Assembly: GCA_028641055.1 (NCBI GenBank)
Contig: CM054062.1
Location: 271,207,092-271,271,091 of the forward strand
Direction of reading: 5' to 3'
Origin: Alopecurus myosuroides
Lineage: Eukaryota > Streptophyta > Magnoliopsida > Poales > Poaceae
Length of the DNA: 64,000 nucleotides
The translations under genes were made by a program, and so were the position numbers. Shown piece after piece: positions 1-10,665 of this stretch. The notes beneath the pieces are model-generated. The model did not search any database and was not told where the DNA came from. It saw only the letters and a list, made by a program, of their open reading frames with translations. Position 1 is the first letter of the stretch. Every line of letters begins with the position of its first letter.

Positions 1-251
1 TGTCAATACCCATGAGACCCGGAAATTGAGTTTTCACAAAAGGAACAATAAGTAAAACCAGATATCGAGAACAGATGAGCTTAAACTTAAAAAGGCCGGA
101 ACAGGCATCGAGTATATCAAGGCCTTAGCGTGCATTACAAAATCCTGGTGAAAAAATATCAAAGGTGCACAGGCGCACCGCCCAAAATAGGACTATTTCA
201 AAAAGTATGTCGACCGACTGGCGCTTAAGAAGAGGCATTAGAAACCATATA

Positions 252-3200
252 TCACTCGGCGTCCATCTTGGCCTTACCCTTGCCATCATTGGTGGTAGCA
301 GCAGCACCCGGATCAGCGGTACCAGCCCCTGCAGGGGGCGGAACGACTGGTGTTGAGGCAGCAGGAGCAGAGCCGGCTTCAGCTTGCTTCTTGGCAGCCT
401 CCGCCCTTATCGCAGCAGCTTCCTCCTTCCACCGAGCCAGCATGTCATACGGCTCAGGAAGATCCGACTTAATTACTTTATCGGCAGAATCATATGCTGG
501 AACAAGTATGTTAACATCTAGTTCATCAGCAATTACGCTGGCCGGGTAACGGACCTCCTTCTGGACGGCTTGAAAATCCTTTACTGAAAACTTGGATCCG
601 TCAAGCTTGAACTCTGGGAAGCCGCCCATAAGCCTCGCTAGCTCGAGCTTGGGGAGATAAGCTTTCGCAAGTGCAAGCCCCCGGGTCACTCCAACCCGGC
701 AAGATGAGCGCTTCCAGTGCCGAATCCACTCGGGAACAGTGGATAGGGCGTCCAACAGCCTTTTCAGATCAACATGTCCTCTGCCCGGCCACCGCAACTC
801 ATCAAGGATCCATCTGGTTCCGGCACATAGTTGCCGGATAGCGCTATTCATGGTTTTCAGCTTGGCAATGTCATCTTCATCCGGCATGGCTTCGTCCGGG
901 CCTGAAGTAAAATGAAGATATAAGTTGGAAAATTTTTGCTGTTTGTCAAAAGGATAAACCCGGAGAAGGAAGCGTACCAAGCAAAGAACGATAGGTATCA
1001 GATATTTCGACGGAAAGGCTTGTCAGGTCATCTTCGGCTTGGTGAGCCCTTCTTCGGTACTTCTTCATTAATTGCCTATTCCTCCTGGCTTCAGCCTCGG
1101 CTGCTTCACGTAAAGATATCTCCTTTTCAATGAGCTTGGCGGCGTCCGCAAGTTTCTCCTCGTATTGAGTCCCGAAAGACTGCACGGATGTTAAAAAAGC
1201 ATTAGTCAGGTAGAAGAGCACAGTTATCAGTCATTGGTATAATAAAAGTCCCGAGCAAGTCATGAATGAACTCACTCGGAACTTGGGGACTGGACAAAGG
1301 TACAAGCAATATTAATCGAATTTACCTCGTGTTTGGTTATTAAAGACCCCAAGATGTTTTCCTCGTTAGACCTTAAGGTGCGCAGAGTTTCCAGCATCTG
1401 GGCAAAAGTTAACTCCTCGGAGCGAGTCCCGGAAGAGCCGGCAGCTTGATCATCTGGTAGGGGGGTTCTCCTCGCATTTGGAGTGGAGACTCGGACAGTC
1501 TGAGTGTCCGGGTTGGGAGAACTCATCCTTGTATCTAGAATTTCTATCTCTTCGTCTACTGGTTCCGATAAGGAAGGAGATCCGACGGTTTGGGAAAGTG
1601 GATTGTTCAGAGGGCCTTGTTCCCGGTTAGTTGTCGCATCACCACCAGTTGCGGCGTCTGCGGCGTCAGTCGGCTTCTCCACCTGGAGGTTATCCGTTTC
1701 TGTGTTTTCCGGGTCACTGACGGTGACTTGAGCGCTGAAGGAAAGATGAGAAAAGGCAGTTATTAATGATGACGGCGGCTTGAATGAAAGTTCGTCAGAT
1801 GCAAAAAGAAATAATATAGCAAAAACTTACCCGGCATTTACGGTGTAATCCGGTGGAAGCTCGCCACTGGAAGCAGATGAGGTCTTCGCAGGAACCACTA
1901 GTGGAACCCGGAATTGCCCGGCACATGGGTGGTTAGGAGAAGGGTGGCGCTGAGGAGAGTTGGAAGAACGAGATGGAGGAGCACTGCCACGAGGGACCGA
2001 GGGGGTGGAGATGCCCGGGTTAAGGGGATCTTCACCTGGGGAGCTCCGAGTTACTCTGCGCTTGGCTGGGAAAGAATCCTTCAAGCATGACGAATTTGAT
2101 AATTGATGGTTAAGTCGTCGCATGACGTCAAAGGAGTAAGGTTCAGAGGATAATGAGGAAAAAGGAACCTTGGACACTGTCCCCCTGCCTTTCCTCTTGG
2201 CCCCGACTGTTGCCTCTGGGTCAGACTCGGTTCTCTCCGGGTCGTCTTCATTGTTTCCACCCTCGTCCTCTAGCCCTGCGAACCAGGTGTGTATTCATTG
2301 GAAAAAAGACAGACGAGAGGAAAGTAATGCAAGTAAAAATATGCAGATCCTGAATGAGTACCTTCACTATCGTCAGCCGCCTCGTCCTCCTCTTCCGGGT
2401 CTCTGGAGGGGGGGAGTGGTTCAACTCTCCAGAAAGGGTCATCAGCCTGAGGTAAAAAGATAAGATTAAGGCTTAGAAGCAGTATCAAGTTGAAATGTGG
2501 AAACAAGTTATGAGCGCCGGGTATTACCGCTGGAGCTGGATTTTCCCGGGTAAACGGGGGTAACCCGGTGATGCCCTTTATCACCTCCAGTTTCTCCGCC
2601 AAGAAGCCCTTGATGGTCTTTATAGTATCACCGGTCGCAAAGCTCTTGGTGGAGTAGCGGAGTGCGTCTGTGGTGTGCCCCGAATGCTCGCACATCAATT
2701 TGGTGCGAACGGAATTAGGTTGGATTCGGAAATCGACCCAAGTTTTTATTAAATTGAGCCCTAGGAGGCCTTGGGCTGAGAGAATGGCTATCTTGGCTAG
2801 CGAAGGAAGGATTGCCTCCCTGTCTGAGTCTGATGCGAAGGCATTGAAAGACTCGGAGGGCTTGAGAGGGGTCTCTGAGTAACCCGGCAGCTTCTTTTCG
2901 CTGTCGGGGGAGGTATCGTGGCAGTAAAAGAAAGATAGCTGCCAATGTTTAACGTGGGAGTGCAGGTTGAGGGTTGGCATCAAAGAATTCTTACGGCGTT
3001 GGATGGATACCCCGCCGCAAGTGAGAAGCGCTCCGTCGCCGCTTTCGCGGCACGGCTTGCACTGGAATAACTCAATGAAAAGAGTCAGACTCGGTGGCAT
3101 GCACAAGTACGACTCAGATAGAACAATGAAGTGGGTAATGTTCAACATGGAGTTAGGCCCTATGTCGAACACCCGGAGTCCATAATGATCTAAGACCTCC

Positions 3201-3457
3201 CTAAAGAAAGGATGACCCGGAGGACGAAATCCTCGGGTCACGTGTTCAACGAAGCAGATTACCTCGTTTTCTTCGGGGGTGGGACGAGTCTCATTACCCG
3301 GTACCCTCCAGTGGATGTCTTTTTGAGAAGGGAGGGTTCCTAATTCGGCTAGCTCGTCCAATTTGGCTTTCGTGGTTGTGGAACGCCCCCAGTTGGCGGA
3401 TATGGTTTGGGTGGTCCTCGCTGGAGCCGGTTGTTTTCCTTGTCGCTTGGGAGCCAT
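252..3457 (-). CDS. Antisense retroelement gene, PF04195-type protein, 906 aa, six coding exons
   Basis: Coding exons by GT-AG junctions and phase: 3457-2528, 2446-2362, 2275-1831, 1734-1326, 1179-978 and 901-252. They sum to 2721 nt, or 906 residues plus stop, with no internal stop. Residues about 40-300 carry the domain shared with the antisense genes of D, E and F (HVTRGF near residue 72, then FF, YG and PN). Residues about 340-620 are Ser/Pro/acidic and low complexity. About 624-690 form a charged helix likely to be a coiled coil. The C-terminus is Ala/Pro/Lys-rich. An acceptor lies nine bases before the ATG, so the 5' leader is also spliced. The family name is 'putative gypsy type transposon', but no enzymatic motif is visible and the function is unknown. 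It is the only unbroken copy of the four. Confidence 0.8.
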
Positions 3458-4573
3458 GGGGCCAGCCTGCAAAACACAAAGAGAAGAGGCGTGTGAAATA
3501 AGACCCGGGAATGCTGAAATATCCGAGTATAAAGGTATCAAGAAGGTACGAAGCTGAGAACTGTCCGGGTATTGAGCACACTTGTGGAAATTGTTGGTCA
3601 CTTACGTAGGGAAAGGTATTTGGGGATGACGGATGGTTGCCCATATTTATACCGCAAATGGAATAGCTGGAAAAGGAGGGTTTTTCCGGGTGTTAATGCA
3701 ATAAGCGGAAAATCGAGGAGGAACGGATCTAGATGGAAACGTTTGCGGATGATTTTTAAGTAAAATTGGTAATCAATGATGGTTGGAGGATCATTTGTGA
3801 CTATAGGGCAGATGATTGAAGGAGTTGGCAAGCGTCGAATCGATCTAATTTGGTGCAATCGGACAAATGACTTGCGGGTTGACCTAGATCCGATCTTGGA
3901 TAAATTGAAAGTTGTGAGGTTGAATTAACTGGTTGCGAGAAGCTTACCGGGGAGATTGGAGTCTAATACGATGGCGACGAGCGGCGTGGCTCGAATGAGA
4001 GAAATGGAGGAGCAACGGTGACACTTGACGGTGGCGCAAGGCGACTCAAGGGCGGGCGCGGCCGCTGGCGATCTTGCGCTGGTAGCAGGTACGAGCTCCT
4101 CACGGTGGTGCTGCGAGGGTGTTAGGAGCAAGGAAGAAGAGGGGAAGTTGTGGCGTGGTGAGGGGCTTAGGGTTACCCATTAAGTGCTATTTATAAGGCA
4201 AGGGTGAGCCTATCCTAACGGCCAGAAGCCGGAAGCCGCGGGGTAATGGTTATCAGCGAAGATTTCGCGAGATATGCGTCAAGTATTGGGCAAGGCATTG
4301 GGATAGAAGAAGGAAGGGATTTGCTCCGTAATGACGGGACTGATTATCGAGCATGAGATCTTGGCATTTTTATTGTAGTCTGGACCTGGGAATTTGAACC
4401 TAAGTGTTTGGAGGACAAATCCGGGTTATTACATGGCCACCATGGAGTGAGGCCTAGCAGAATATCAAAACATCTTAACTCGGCTTCCATATGCCCGTAG
4501 GTTCGACATCTTTGCGGGGAATAGCAAGCGCTTCAAGGAGGATCCATGAAGCCCAGGCTATTCTGGGGACTAC
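3458..4573 (-). other. 5' leader and upstream region of the antisense gene in A
   Basis: No separate gene is supported here. Read on the minus strand it holds a TATA box (4188-4196), a GC-rich stretch at about 3960-4140 that looks like a first exon, AT-richer sequence, and an intron acceptor (TTTTGCAG) just before the ATG. The leader of this copy is therefore longer than in D, E and F, where the TATA box lies 100-180 bases from the ATG. Positions 4200-4562 lie between this promoter and the purine tract and show nothing coding. Confidence 0.5.
4188..4196 (-). promoter_or_regulatory. TATA box of the antisense gene in A
   Basis: The minus strand reads TTATAAATAG just upstream of a GC-rich leader. 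Equivalent boxes precede the homologous genes at 9303 (E), 12046 (F) and 44614 (D). The start of transcription is inferred. Confidence 0.55.
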
Positions 4574-5053
4574 TGACAGGGGGATGCTAACCCGGTATGC
4601 CAAGCTCTGAGGAATAACCCGGCCCAAAGGATGGTGTGCAGGATTCGGCTAAGAATAAAGAAGCTTGTGAAGGCCCAAACTTGTGGGCTTAACGGCCCGG
4701 GTTATGGGTTATTGTAAAGGAAAGATTATGGTTAGCGCGCCGTGTCCAGGTAGGATCCGAAATATGCCTTGCCGAATAAGCTAGGGGGTACGGGTGCTTT
4801 ATAAACCGACCCCCAGGTATAGTTTTAAGTAGAGATCTAAGAACCCTAGCAATATCGCGTGATATCGAGTATCCAGTGTAAACCCTAATCGAATTATCAT
4901 ATCGAGAATAGAGATCCGGCGACTTCGATTGCCGGCTATCAGATCAAATTGCACCATGTTTTCCCTTGAGCTAAACCCTCTCCCAAACGCCTGTGTCGAC
5001 TTGCCCCAAGATCAGTTACCCCTGGTAACATCTGCCGTGATTATCCCACGACA
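4574..5053 (+). repeat. 3' LTR of element A (480 bp), with preceding purine tract
   Basis: It starts TGACAGGGGG immediately after the purine tract CTGGGGACTAC (4563-4573) and ends CCCACGACA. A TATA box CTTTATAAAC at 4797-4806 is in the LTR sense direction. Only this one LTR is in the window, so the left target-site copy cannot be seen. The right flank begins GTGTT. Confidence 0.75.
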
Positions 5054-5529
5054 GTGTTCGTTTTGTCAAACTTTGTGTGGTGTGTTCTTGTGTGTTGATC
5101 CATTTGTGTTAAGTTTGTGTGGTTGAACTATTTGGTGTTATGGATTTGGATTTTATGGTTATTATTGTCATTCCTTGAGCAAGTATTTATATTATTATAT
5201 CCTTTGTATCCTTTCTAGGTCTCAAAGATTTAGGGGAGCACACATTCTAAAAGAGAACAAAGTTTGCCTCATTAAGCAAATTTTCTTTATGCATCACTCT
5301 CTCTCGAAGTGCTCGTCCAAAATTATTTTAGACCTCGCTTAGTGTTGTTGTCATCAATCTCCAAAAAGGGGGAGATTGAAAGTGCATTTGCATCTTTGAT
5401 CTCTCTTTGGTTTTGGAGTTGATAACAACACTACTGAGTGTTTAACAGTGCGTCAAGTATTTCAGGAAATATCAACTAGACGCAAAATAGTGAAGAGAAT
5501 TCCAAGACAAATCCACCAAGATTATTATG

Positions 5530-6015
5530 GTCCAGCGGTAGTACCGAGAACCCCAGCGGTAATACCTCTCTGCACACCAAGCGATAGTACCGCGCCCAGT
5601 ACCGCCAGAGTGAAAATGGCTACTGTATCCAGCGGTACTGGTTCGGTAGTACCGTTGTGGTCTTATTAATCTTGAGCAAAAACCTTGCTCAACGGTAGTA
5701 CCGCTACTGACTGGCGGTAGTAACACTTCTTCCAGGAAGCGGTAGTACCGCCCTCGGTACCGGCCCTTGTACCGCTAGCGGAGTTTTGCTCGCAGTAACA
5801 TTTACGGTACTAGGGTGGTAGTGCCCTAGTACTACCACCAGCCACTTCGATTTAATTCGAAGTTGTGGCCAGCGGTAGTACCGGTGTGCACTCACGGTAG
5901 TACCACGATACTTTGGCGGTGGTACCTCTCGCGCCCTCTGTCTGGGACTCCCAAGTACCGCTCACATTACCAGGTGGAGGTAGTACCGCTGACCCCAGCG
6001 GTAATACCACTAGGC
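5530..6015 (+). repeat. Cluster of GCGGTAGTACCGC palindromes in the LTR of B
   Basis: About fourteen exact or near copies of the hairpin-forming motif GCGGTAGTACCGC occur in about 490 bases, for example near 5533, 5581, 5690, 5738, 5871, 5893, 5978 and 5996. They end just upstream of the LTR TATA box. The motif is known from cereal LTRs; its role is not established here. Confidence 0.85.
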
Positions 6016-6050
6016 TCGAAAATGGGTCAAACGGCTAGTTTGGGGAGGGG

Positions 6051-6060
6051 GCTATAAATA
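6051..6060 (+). promoter_or_regulatory. TATA box in the LTR of B
   Basis: GCTATAAATACCCC lies after a GC-rich stretch and before a pyrimidine-rich leader, the usual position of the LTR promoter. The transcription start is inferred some 30 bases downstream. Confidence 0.6.
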
Positions 6061-6751
6061 CCCCATCCTCTTCTTCCCCAAAAGGTTGCTCGCTCCAGCA
6101 TTAAAGACAAGCATTTATTGAGCCTCCAAAGTTAGATCTCTCCCAATCCCTCCACCCAAACTTGTTGATACTTGGAGGATTGAAGGAGAAGGCCCCGATC
6201 TACATCTTCACCGACTCGTTCTTCATTTCCCCCTCTCTAGCTTGAGGGATCTAGCCTAGGGTTTCCTCTTGTGGAGAACCTAGGCATCTTGCTCCTTGTT
6301 GGTGATTCAAGATTGTTGGGATCCCCCAATTTGGTTGTGGGTGTGTGTGCCCCAAGTTGTTTGTAAGGATTCGATTCCCGCCTCAAAGGGGATCAATAGT
6401 GGAAGGTGACCTAGGCCTTTGTGGCAGGGTTCATCGGAGAATAGGGTGGGGCCTTTGTGGCGTTGAGTAGGCCTTCATGGCGAGCTCACACCCCTCCAAC
6501 GAGACGTACTCCCTTAACAAGGAGGAACTCGGGATTACATCGTGTCTCCGTGTGCTTCATATTACCTTGTTCCCTTTCTCCCTTTACTCGTGCTTGCATT
6601 GTGATTATTGTTATCCTTGTCATATAGGTAAATTCACTTTAGTTGCATTATATAGAGAATTTACCTTTGTGTCAAGCCTTAATTACAAGAAAAAATAAAA
6701 TTGGTCGTAGCAACTATTCACCCCCCTCTAGGTGCCCATACTTTACTTTCA

Positions 6752-7090
6752 GTTAAGAAGCAGGATACAAATGTTCCGCGTCTGGTTATTGATTATCGGC
6801 TGTTGAATGGAGTGACCATCAAAAGAAAGTATCCTCTTCCAAGAATCAATGAGATGTTTGATCGGTTAGGTGGTGCAACTTTCTTCTCTAAGATGGACCT
6901 ATGATCAGGATACCATCAGATAAAGATCAGAAAAGAGGACATTCCGAAAACGGCCTTCACTACTCGTTATGGTCTTTATGAGTACACTGTTATGTCCTTT
7001 GGCCTTACCAACGCTCCAGCTACATTCATGTGTCTTATGAATTCAGTATTCATGGAATATCTTGAAAAATTTGCGGTATTCTCCTTTGAA
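6752..7090 (+). pseudogene. pol: Gypsy reverse transcriptase fragment
   Basis: Translation shows the start of a chromovirus-like reverse transcriptase: VIDYRLLN, then YPLPRI, FSKMDL, SGYHQI, and [15 protein letters not shown], ending near EYLEKFAVF. The catalytic DD block is missing because the sequence breaks off just before it. One in-frame TGA interrupts the FSKMDL-SGYHQI stretch. It starts exactly at the end of B's LTR. It may be part of C or an older fragment; its motifs look more like a chromovirus than the Athila-like sequence that follows. Confidence 0.75.
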
Positions 7091-7708
7091 TGTTTTATTT
7101 CGTTGACTTGGCGCATGCTCACACCATGTTTATTACTATGAACCAGTCACTAATAGCGTATATGATCATTTAGTTTTAGAATTTCTGGTACCACTTATGC
7201 TTTTATTAATGATGTTAATGTCGCTATGCATGATTATGGCTCTTATGCTCTCTTGATTTGTCGCTCCCAGTCTTTTGCTAGCCTCCACCTGTACTGAGTA
7301 TGAAATTATACTCGTGCAACCCAACTCCCAAAAAACAAAAGTTTTCCCATTGTGTCCACCATACCTACCTATATGTGGTATTTAACTGCCACTCCAAGTA
7401 AATTGCTCATGTGTTACCTTTAAAACCTTCAAAATTATTCCTGCTTTATGTTCGTGTTTTTGCTCATGAGGACGTAAATAGGGAATCTTTATCTCACTTG
7501 TTGATTGGATTTCACACCCTGGACTAGTGGCTTCATCCGCTTATCCAATTAATAGAAGAGCTGGTAGCGGGGTGCCCAGCCCCGAATTAATACACACAAA
7601 ATCTCTTCACTATTTTTGCCCATGATTTATCAGCCAAAGCATAATTGTGTAAACAAAAGAGAAAGAGGGATGACCTTCTACACCAGTTGTGTCCTTCATA
7701 TGGGGGGG
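7091..7708 (+). other. 3' untranslated internal region of element C, left piece
   Basis: No gene is supported. The sequence resembles the long non-coding region between pol and 3' LTR of Athila-like cereal elements. It continues after element E at 38370, with the target duplication GGGGG at 7704-7708 and 38365-38369. Confidence 0.5.
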
Positions 7709-8199
7709 TGTCGAATCTGCATCTCAACAAGTCCCTCGGGTGAACCCAAAGGGTTTCGATTAGGAGAACCTGTGAGCGCTGGTGACAACCGTCGGCTAGA
7801 CAGGGGGCACGATTTACCCAGGTTCGGGGCCCTCGTAGAGGTAAAACCCTTACCCCTGCCTCTGTCGCTCTGTATTCACAAGTAGATCGGTTACAATGGG
7901 GGTTGCTCAAGTCGAGAGTATGGTCTCGATCTCAAGGCTTGGTGGTGCGGTATTGCTTGTCTCCCTCCTGGTGGTTCTCCTGGCCTTATATAGGTGGCCA
8001 GGTCTCAAATCACACCCGAGGAGGACTCGAACTCTAACCCTAAGTCGGTTACAAGTTTCCTAACTTGACCCGCAAGGCTTTGCGGGTGGACTTCAACTGG
8101 GCCTTCTAGAGTAGTATAAGGCATCTCCTCTTGGGCTCAAGTCCTGGGCCTAGGACCGGGTATCCTTACTCGACGGGTCCAAGGTCCATCCCTTCGTCA
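7709..8199 (-). repeat. 3' LTR of E (left copy, 491 bp)
   Basis: It starts TGTCGAATC and ends CTTCGTCA. The minus-strand TATA (CCTATATAAGG) lies at 7984-7994. The purine tract, CTCGGGGGCTAC on the minus strand, abuts it at 8200-8211. It matches 37875-38364 over its whole length. Confidence 0.9.
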
Positions 8200-8211
8200 G
8201 TAGCCCCCGAG

Positions 8212-9302
8212 CGTTTGCTCAATTGGGACTTCCCTGTCGGGTAGACGCTCAAAGTTTTGTTCTGCTTTCCTTCGGATGATCGTTTTAGTTGTTTTCCGAT
8301 TGGAGGGCGTATACCCAGTGTGATGAGTTTTTTATGACCGATTATCGAGCAATGAAAGTGCCTGTGTTTTTTTGGCTGTTTTCGTAGAAGGATATGGCTC
8401 AGTTGCTTGGCTCTCCCGAAAGATCAGGGCCAATTAATTGCTTCTAGGGCAAAAACAGTTCTGGCCTACACAGATTCGAGACCTCCGACTCGAACCCGAT
8501 GAGGTGATCATTGTGACTGGGCCGTAGAGGTCTTATCGAGTCGAATTTAACCTATAGGGGTACCCGGCGCGTCCGCTTGGATTTTTCTTCGTGTTGTTGA
8601 CACGGAAATTTACCGGAGGACGCAGCTTAAGTGCGATTCCAGGCCCTCAAGAGAGATCTTTTGGGTCTTACCTTCATATCCGAAAGAATGTGGCATCCGG
8701 ATGTGCCTAGTCGGCCGAACGATCCAGGTTTGTGATGTGCATACATCGTATGATAGAGTGGCAGGAGCTGCACACTCACGAATTTTGTCTAGAGATTTTC
8801 CGAGTAAGAAAAAATCCCTCTTGTTTTGTGCACAAAGAATTTTGTCTTTGTAGCTGTCTATTCATACGAAAGAGTTTTCGTGTCTGGAAAAATTGTTGTG
8901 CCCGTACGAAAGAAAATTTCGTGTCTGGCGTTTTTATGCGAAAGATTTTTCGCATTTCGATTTGCCCATACGAATTTTATTCGTGTTTGGGATCTTATCC
9001 GATTTTTTTTGGGCCTGATGATGTTTACAACGACGTCATAGCGCAATTTTTTTGCCCTGAATCCTCCTGATGGGACGTGACAAAGTGAAAACAAAATTCG
9101 CTGGCCCACCTTGTCAGCTTTTGACCGGAAACGAGACGTCGTTTCCGTTTTCCCGCGAGCCGCGCGCAGTAAATGCGCACGATCTGCTGTTAAAATCGTG
9201 GCACAAAACAACTTTTACCGCCTCTTCGCTTTAGCTTCACGCGTGGCAGCCGCGATGGGTGCCATGCTACTCGACGAACGGCCAGGATCGAGTGGCCCCG
9301 TG
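8212..9302 (+). other. Region between the 3' LTR of E and the antisense promoter
   Basis: No protein gene is supported. It holds a run of imperfect CGAAAGA...TTTTCG hairpins at 8865-8992 and then a GC-richer stretch leading to the TATA box at 9303. Confidence 0.5.
8865..8992 (+). repeat. Four imperfect hairpin repeats upstream of the antisense promoter of E
   Basis: Related inverted-repeat units follow one another, for example ACGAAAGAGTTTTCGT near 8870, CGAAAGAAAATTTCG near 8905, GCGAAAGATTTTTCGC near 8939 and ACGAATTTTATTCGT near 8970. Three of them are followed by a GTCTGG-like tail or a variant of it. Confidence 0.7.
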
Positions 9303-9310
9303 TATATATA
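9303..9310 (+). promoter_or_regulatory. TATA box of the antisense gene in E
   Basis: GTATATATACGG lies 100 bases before the ATG at 9410, with a C/T-rich leader between. It runs in the direction opposite to the LTR promoters of the same element. Confidence 0.6.
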
Positions 9311-9409
9311 CGGTCCTTAGGTGGAAAGTGAAAACTTCCCGGTCATTCGCTTCCCATCCTTCTTCTTCCTCGCGCTCATCTCGTTCTCTACAAGCTCGCA
9401 CCAGCATCC

Positions 9410-10665
9410 ATGGCGGGAGGAAAGAAACGCATCACAGCTGCTTCATCTTCGAGGGCGCTGAAAGACGTTCCCGCGCCACTTCCTCCGCGTTTGGGCGACT
9501 GGCGCTCCGCCAACACGACGAGCAAAAGCATCAAGGAGATGCAGAGGGAGGGGTTGCTGCCCCCCGAAGCCGAGAAGCGAGTCCGCATCGGCAAAAAAGA
9601 AGGGGTACCAAATCCCTACGCGAACGAGCGCATGATCTTTGCGGATCACGTCTCGCGTGGGCTCTCACTCCCCCTCCATCCTTTCTTCATCGCGTTGCTC
9701 TATGTCTATGGCATACAGCTTCACGATCTGCCTCCAAACGCGGTGCGGCACATCTCGTGCTTCATCGTGCTTTGCGAGTGCTTCCTGGGTATCCGCCCGC
9801 ACTGGGGCCTTTGGAAAGCCTTGTTCAAGGTGCGGGCCTTCCGCGAGAAATCGCGGGTAGAGACCGAGCTTGGAGAGACGCTGCGCACCGGCGGCTTCGG
9901 AATCCATGCGAAGTCGGATACCCTGTACTTCGACATGCACCTCATCGACTCCGCGCAAGGGTGGAGGAAGAAGTGGTTCTACGTCGTCGATGACAGCGTG
10001 GGTGGAGCTCACGAATTCCACCCGTTCGCTATCTTGAAACGGCGGAAGTCCTGGGCGCACAGGCTCTCAGTCGAGAGAGCCGAATCGTCGCTCCGCTACT
10101 CGCCAAGGTGGCAGCACTCCACGACCAAACCGTAGGGGTCGCGCTGAACGGCTTGCATCTTCCGAGTGTGTTCCTCAAGCGCAGGATTCAACCTCTGCAG
10201 GCGAGGCCCTCCACCATGTGGGATTACCAGGGCGTCGAAGACCCCAGCCGAGTGAGCCGAGAAGAACTGTCGAATGCAGAATTTGAGAAGAAAATCGCGG
10301 CCATCACCAAGCTGAAAGTGGGAGAGTCCTTCCCCGACTGCCCTATCGCGGCATTTGAAGCTTCGAGGCCTCCTCCATCCGAAGTAAGTTTAATTATTTT
10401 TCTGTCTTTAACTTTTTTCTTTGTTCGAGAGTTTGTCGACTGAGTTTCTTCTTCTTTCCTTCTTCTTTCATTCTTTCTTGTAGAGTTTAGAGGTAGCAAC
10501 CTGCTACCCGCCAGTTTCTGAGTTTAGAGTGTAGAGTTTAGAGGTAGCCTCGGACTTGTTGGCAAGCAACCTGGATGTTCCTGTCGACACTAGTGTTGCC
10601 GATGCTGACTCGAGTTCCGAGCACGGCTCTTTGGATGACGTGGAGGAATCGGGCAGCGATCTCCA
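9410..10665 (+). pseudogene. Antisense gene of E, first part (PF04195-type), cut by element F
   Basis: The start ATG is in good context (ATCCATGGCG). The N-terminal domain shows HVSRGLSLP, then FF, YG, LPPNAV and LGIRP, as in the other three copies. Exon 1 runs to a donor at 10384 (AAGTAAGT), but its reading frame shifts once near 10060. Exon 2 starts after a duplicated acceptor region (10480-10550) and encodes an acidic stretch. It is cut at 10665, and its reading frame resumes at 25806 once F and one CTCCA copy are removed. It is therefore broken twice, by the frameshift and by F. Confidence 0.75.
10661..10665. other. Target-site duplication of F (CTCCA), left copy
   Basis: CTCCA at 10661-10665 is repeated at 25801-25805, directly outside the two LTRs of F. 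Confidence 0.9.

Larger units (their letters stand above)
1..5053 (+). mobile_element. Gypsy element A (Tat-like), 3' part
   Basis: This is the 3' portion of a Ty3/Gypsy element whose gag-pol would lie to the left, outside the window. Seen: an antisense spliced gene (252-3457), a purine tract CTGGGGACTAC directly before an LTR that starts TGACAGG and ends ACGACA at 5053, and a layout that mirrors complete elements E and F. Its right boundary falls inside the 3' region of a Copia-type element, so A is inserted in B. Positions 1-251 hold only the 3' flank of the antisense gene. The assignment to the Tat lineage is inference from the antisense gene next to the 3' LTR. Confidence 0.75.
5054..6751 (+). 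mobile_element. Copia-type (Sirevirus-like) element B, 3' end
   Basis: Positions 5054-5376 are non-coding 3' internal sequence ending in the tract AAAAAGGGGGAGAT, which is typical for grass Sireviruses. The LTR follows at 5377-6751. The end CACCCCCCTCTAGGTGC then TTTCA matches the usual end of such LTRs in cereals (known-family comparison from memory). Coding parts lie left of the window, beyond the insertion of A. Confidence 0.7.
5377..6751 (+). repeat. 3' LTR of element B (1375 bp)
   Basis: It begins TGAAAGT and ends ACTTTCA, a perfect terminal inverted pair. It contains a palindrome-rich U3 (5530-6015), a TATA box at 6052 and a leader that runs to the LTR end. The sequence after 6751 (GTTAA) is a different element. 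Confidence 0.75.

Noticed and set aside
252..3457. Calling the antisense proteins transposases
   Set aside because: The database family name contains 'transposon', but I see no DDE, HUH or zinc-finger catalytic pattern, and the genes sit in LTR elements that move by integrase.
6752..7090. Treating the reverse-transcriptase fragment as part of Copia element B
   Set aside because: Its motifs are Gypsy-type and it begins exactly after the Copia LTR end.
8732..9070. 112-codon frame between the 3' LTR of E and the antisense promoter
   Set aside because: It covers the hairpin repeats and a run of T, is Cys/Phe-rich and has no homologue in the other elements.
9259..9993. 244-codon plus-strand frame overlapping the antisense gene of E
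   Set aside because: It overlaps the frame with the conserved domain and has Arg/Ala-rich content typical of an alternative frame in GC-rich DNA.
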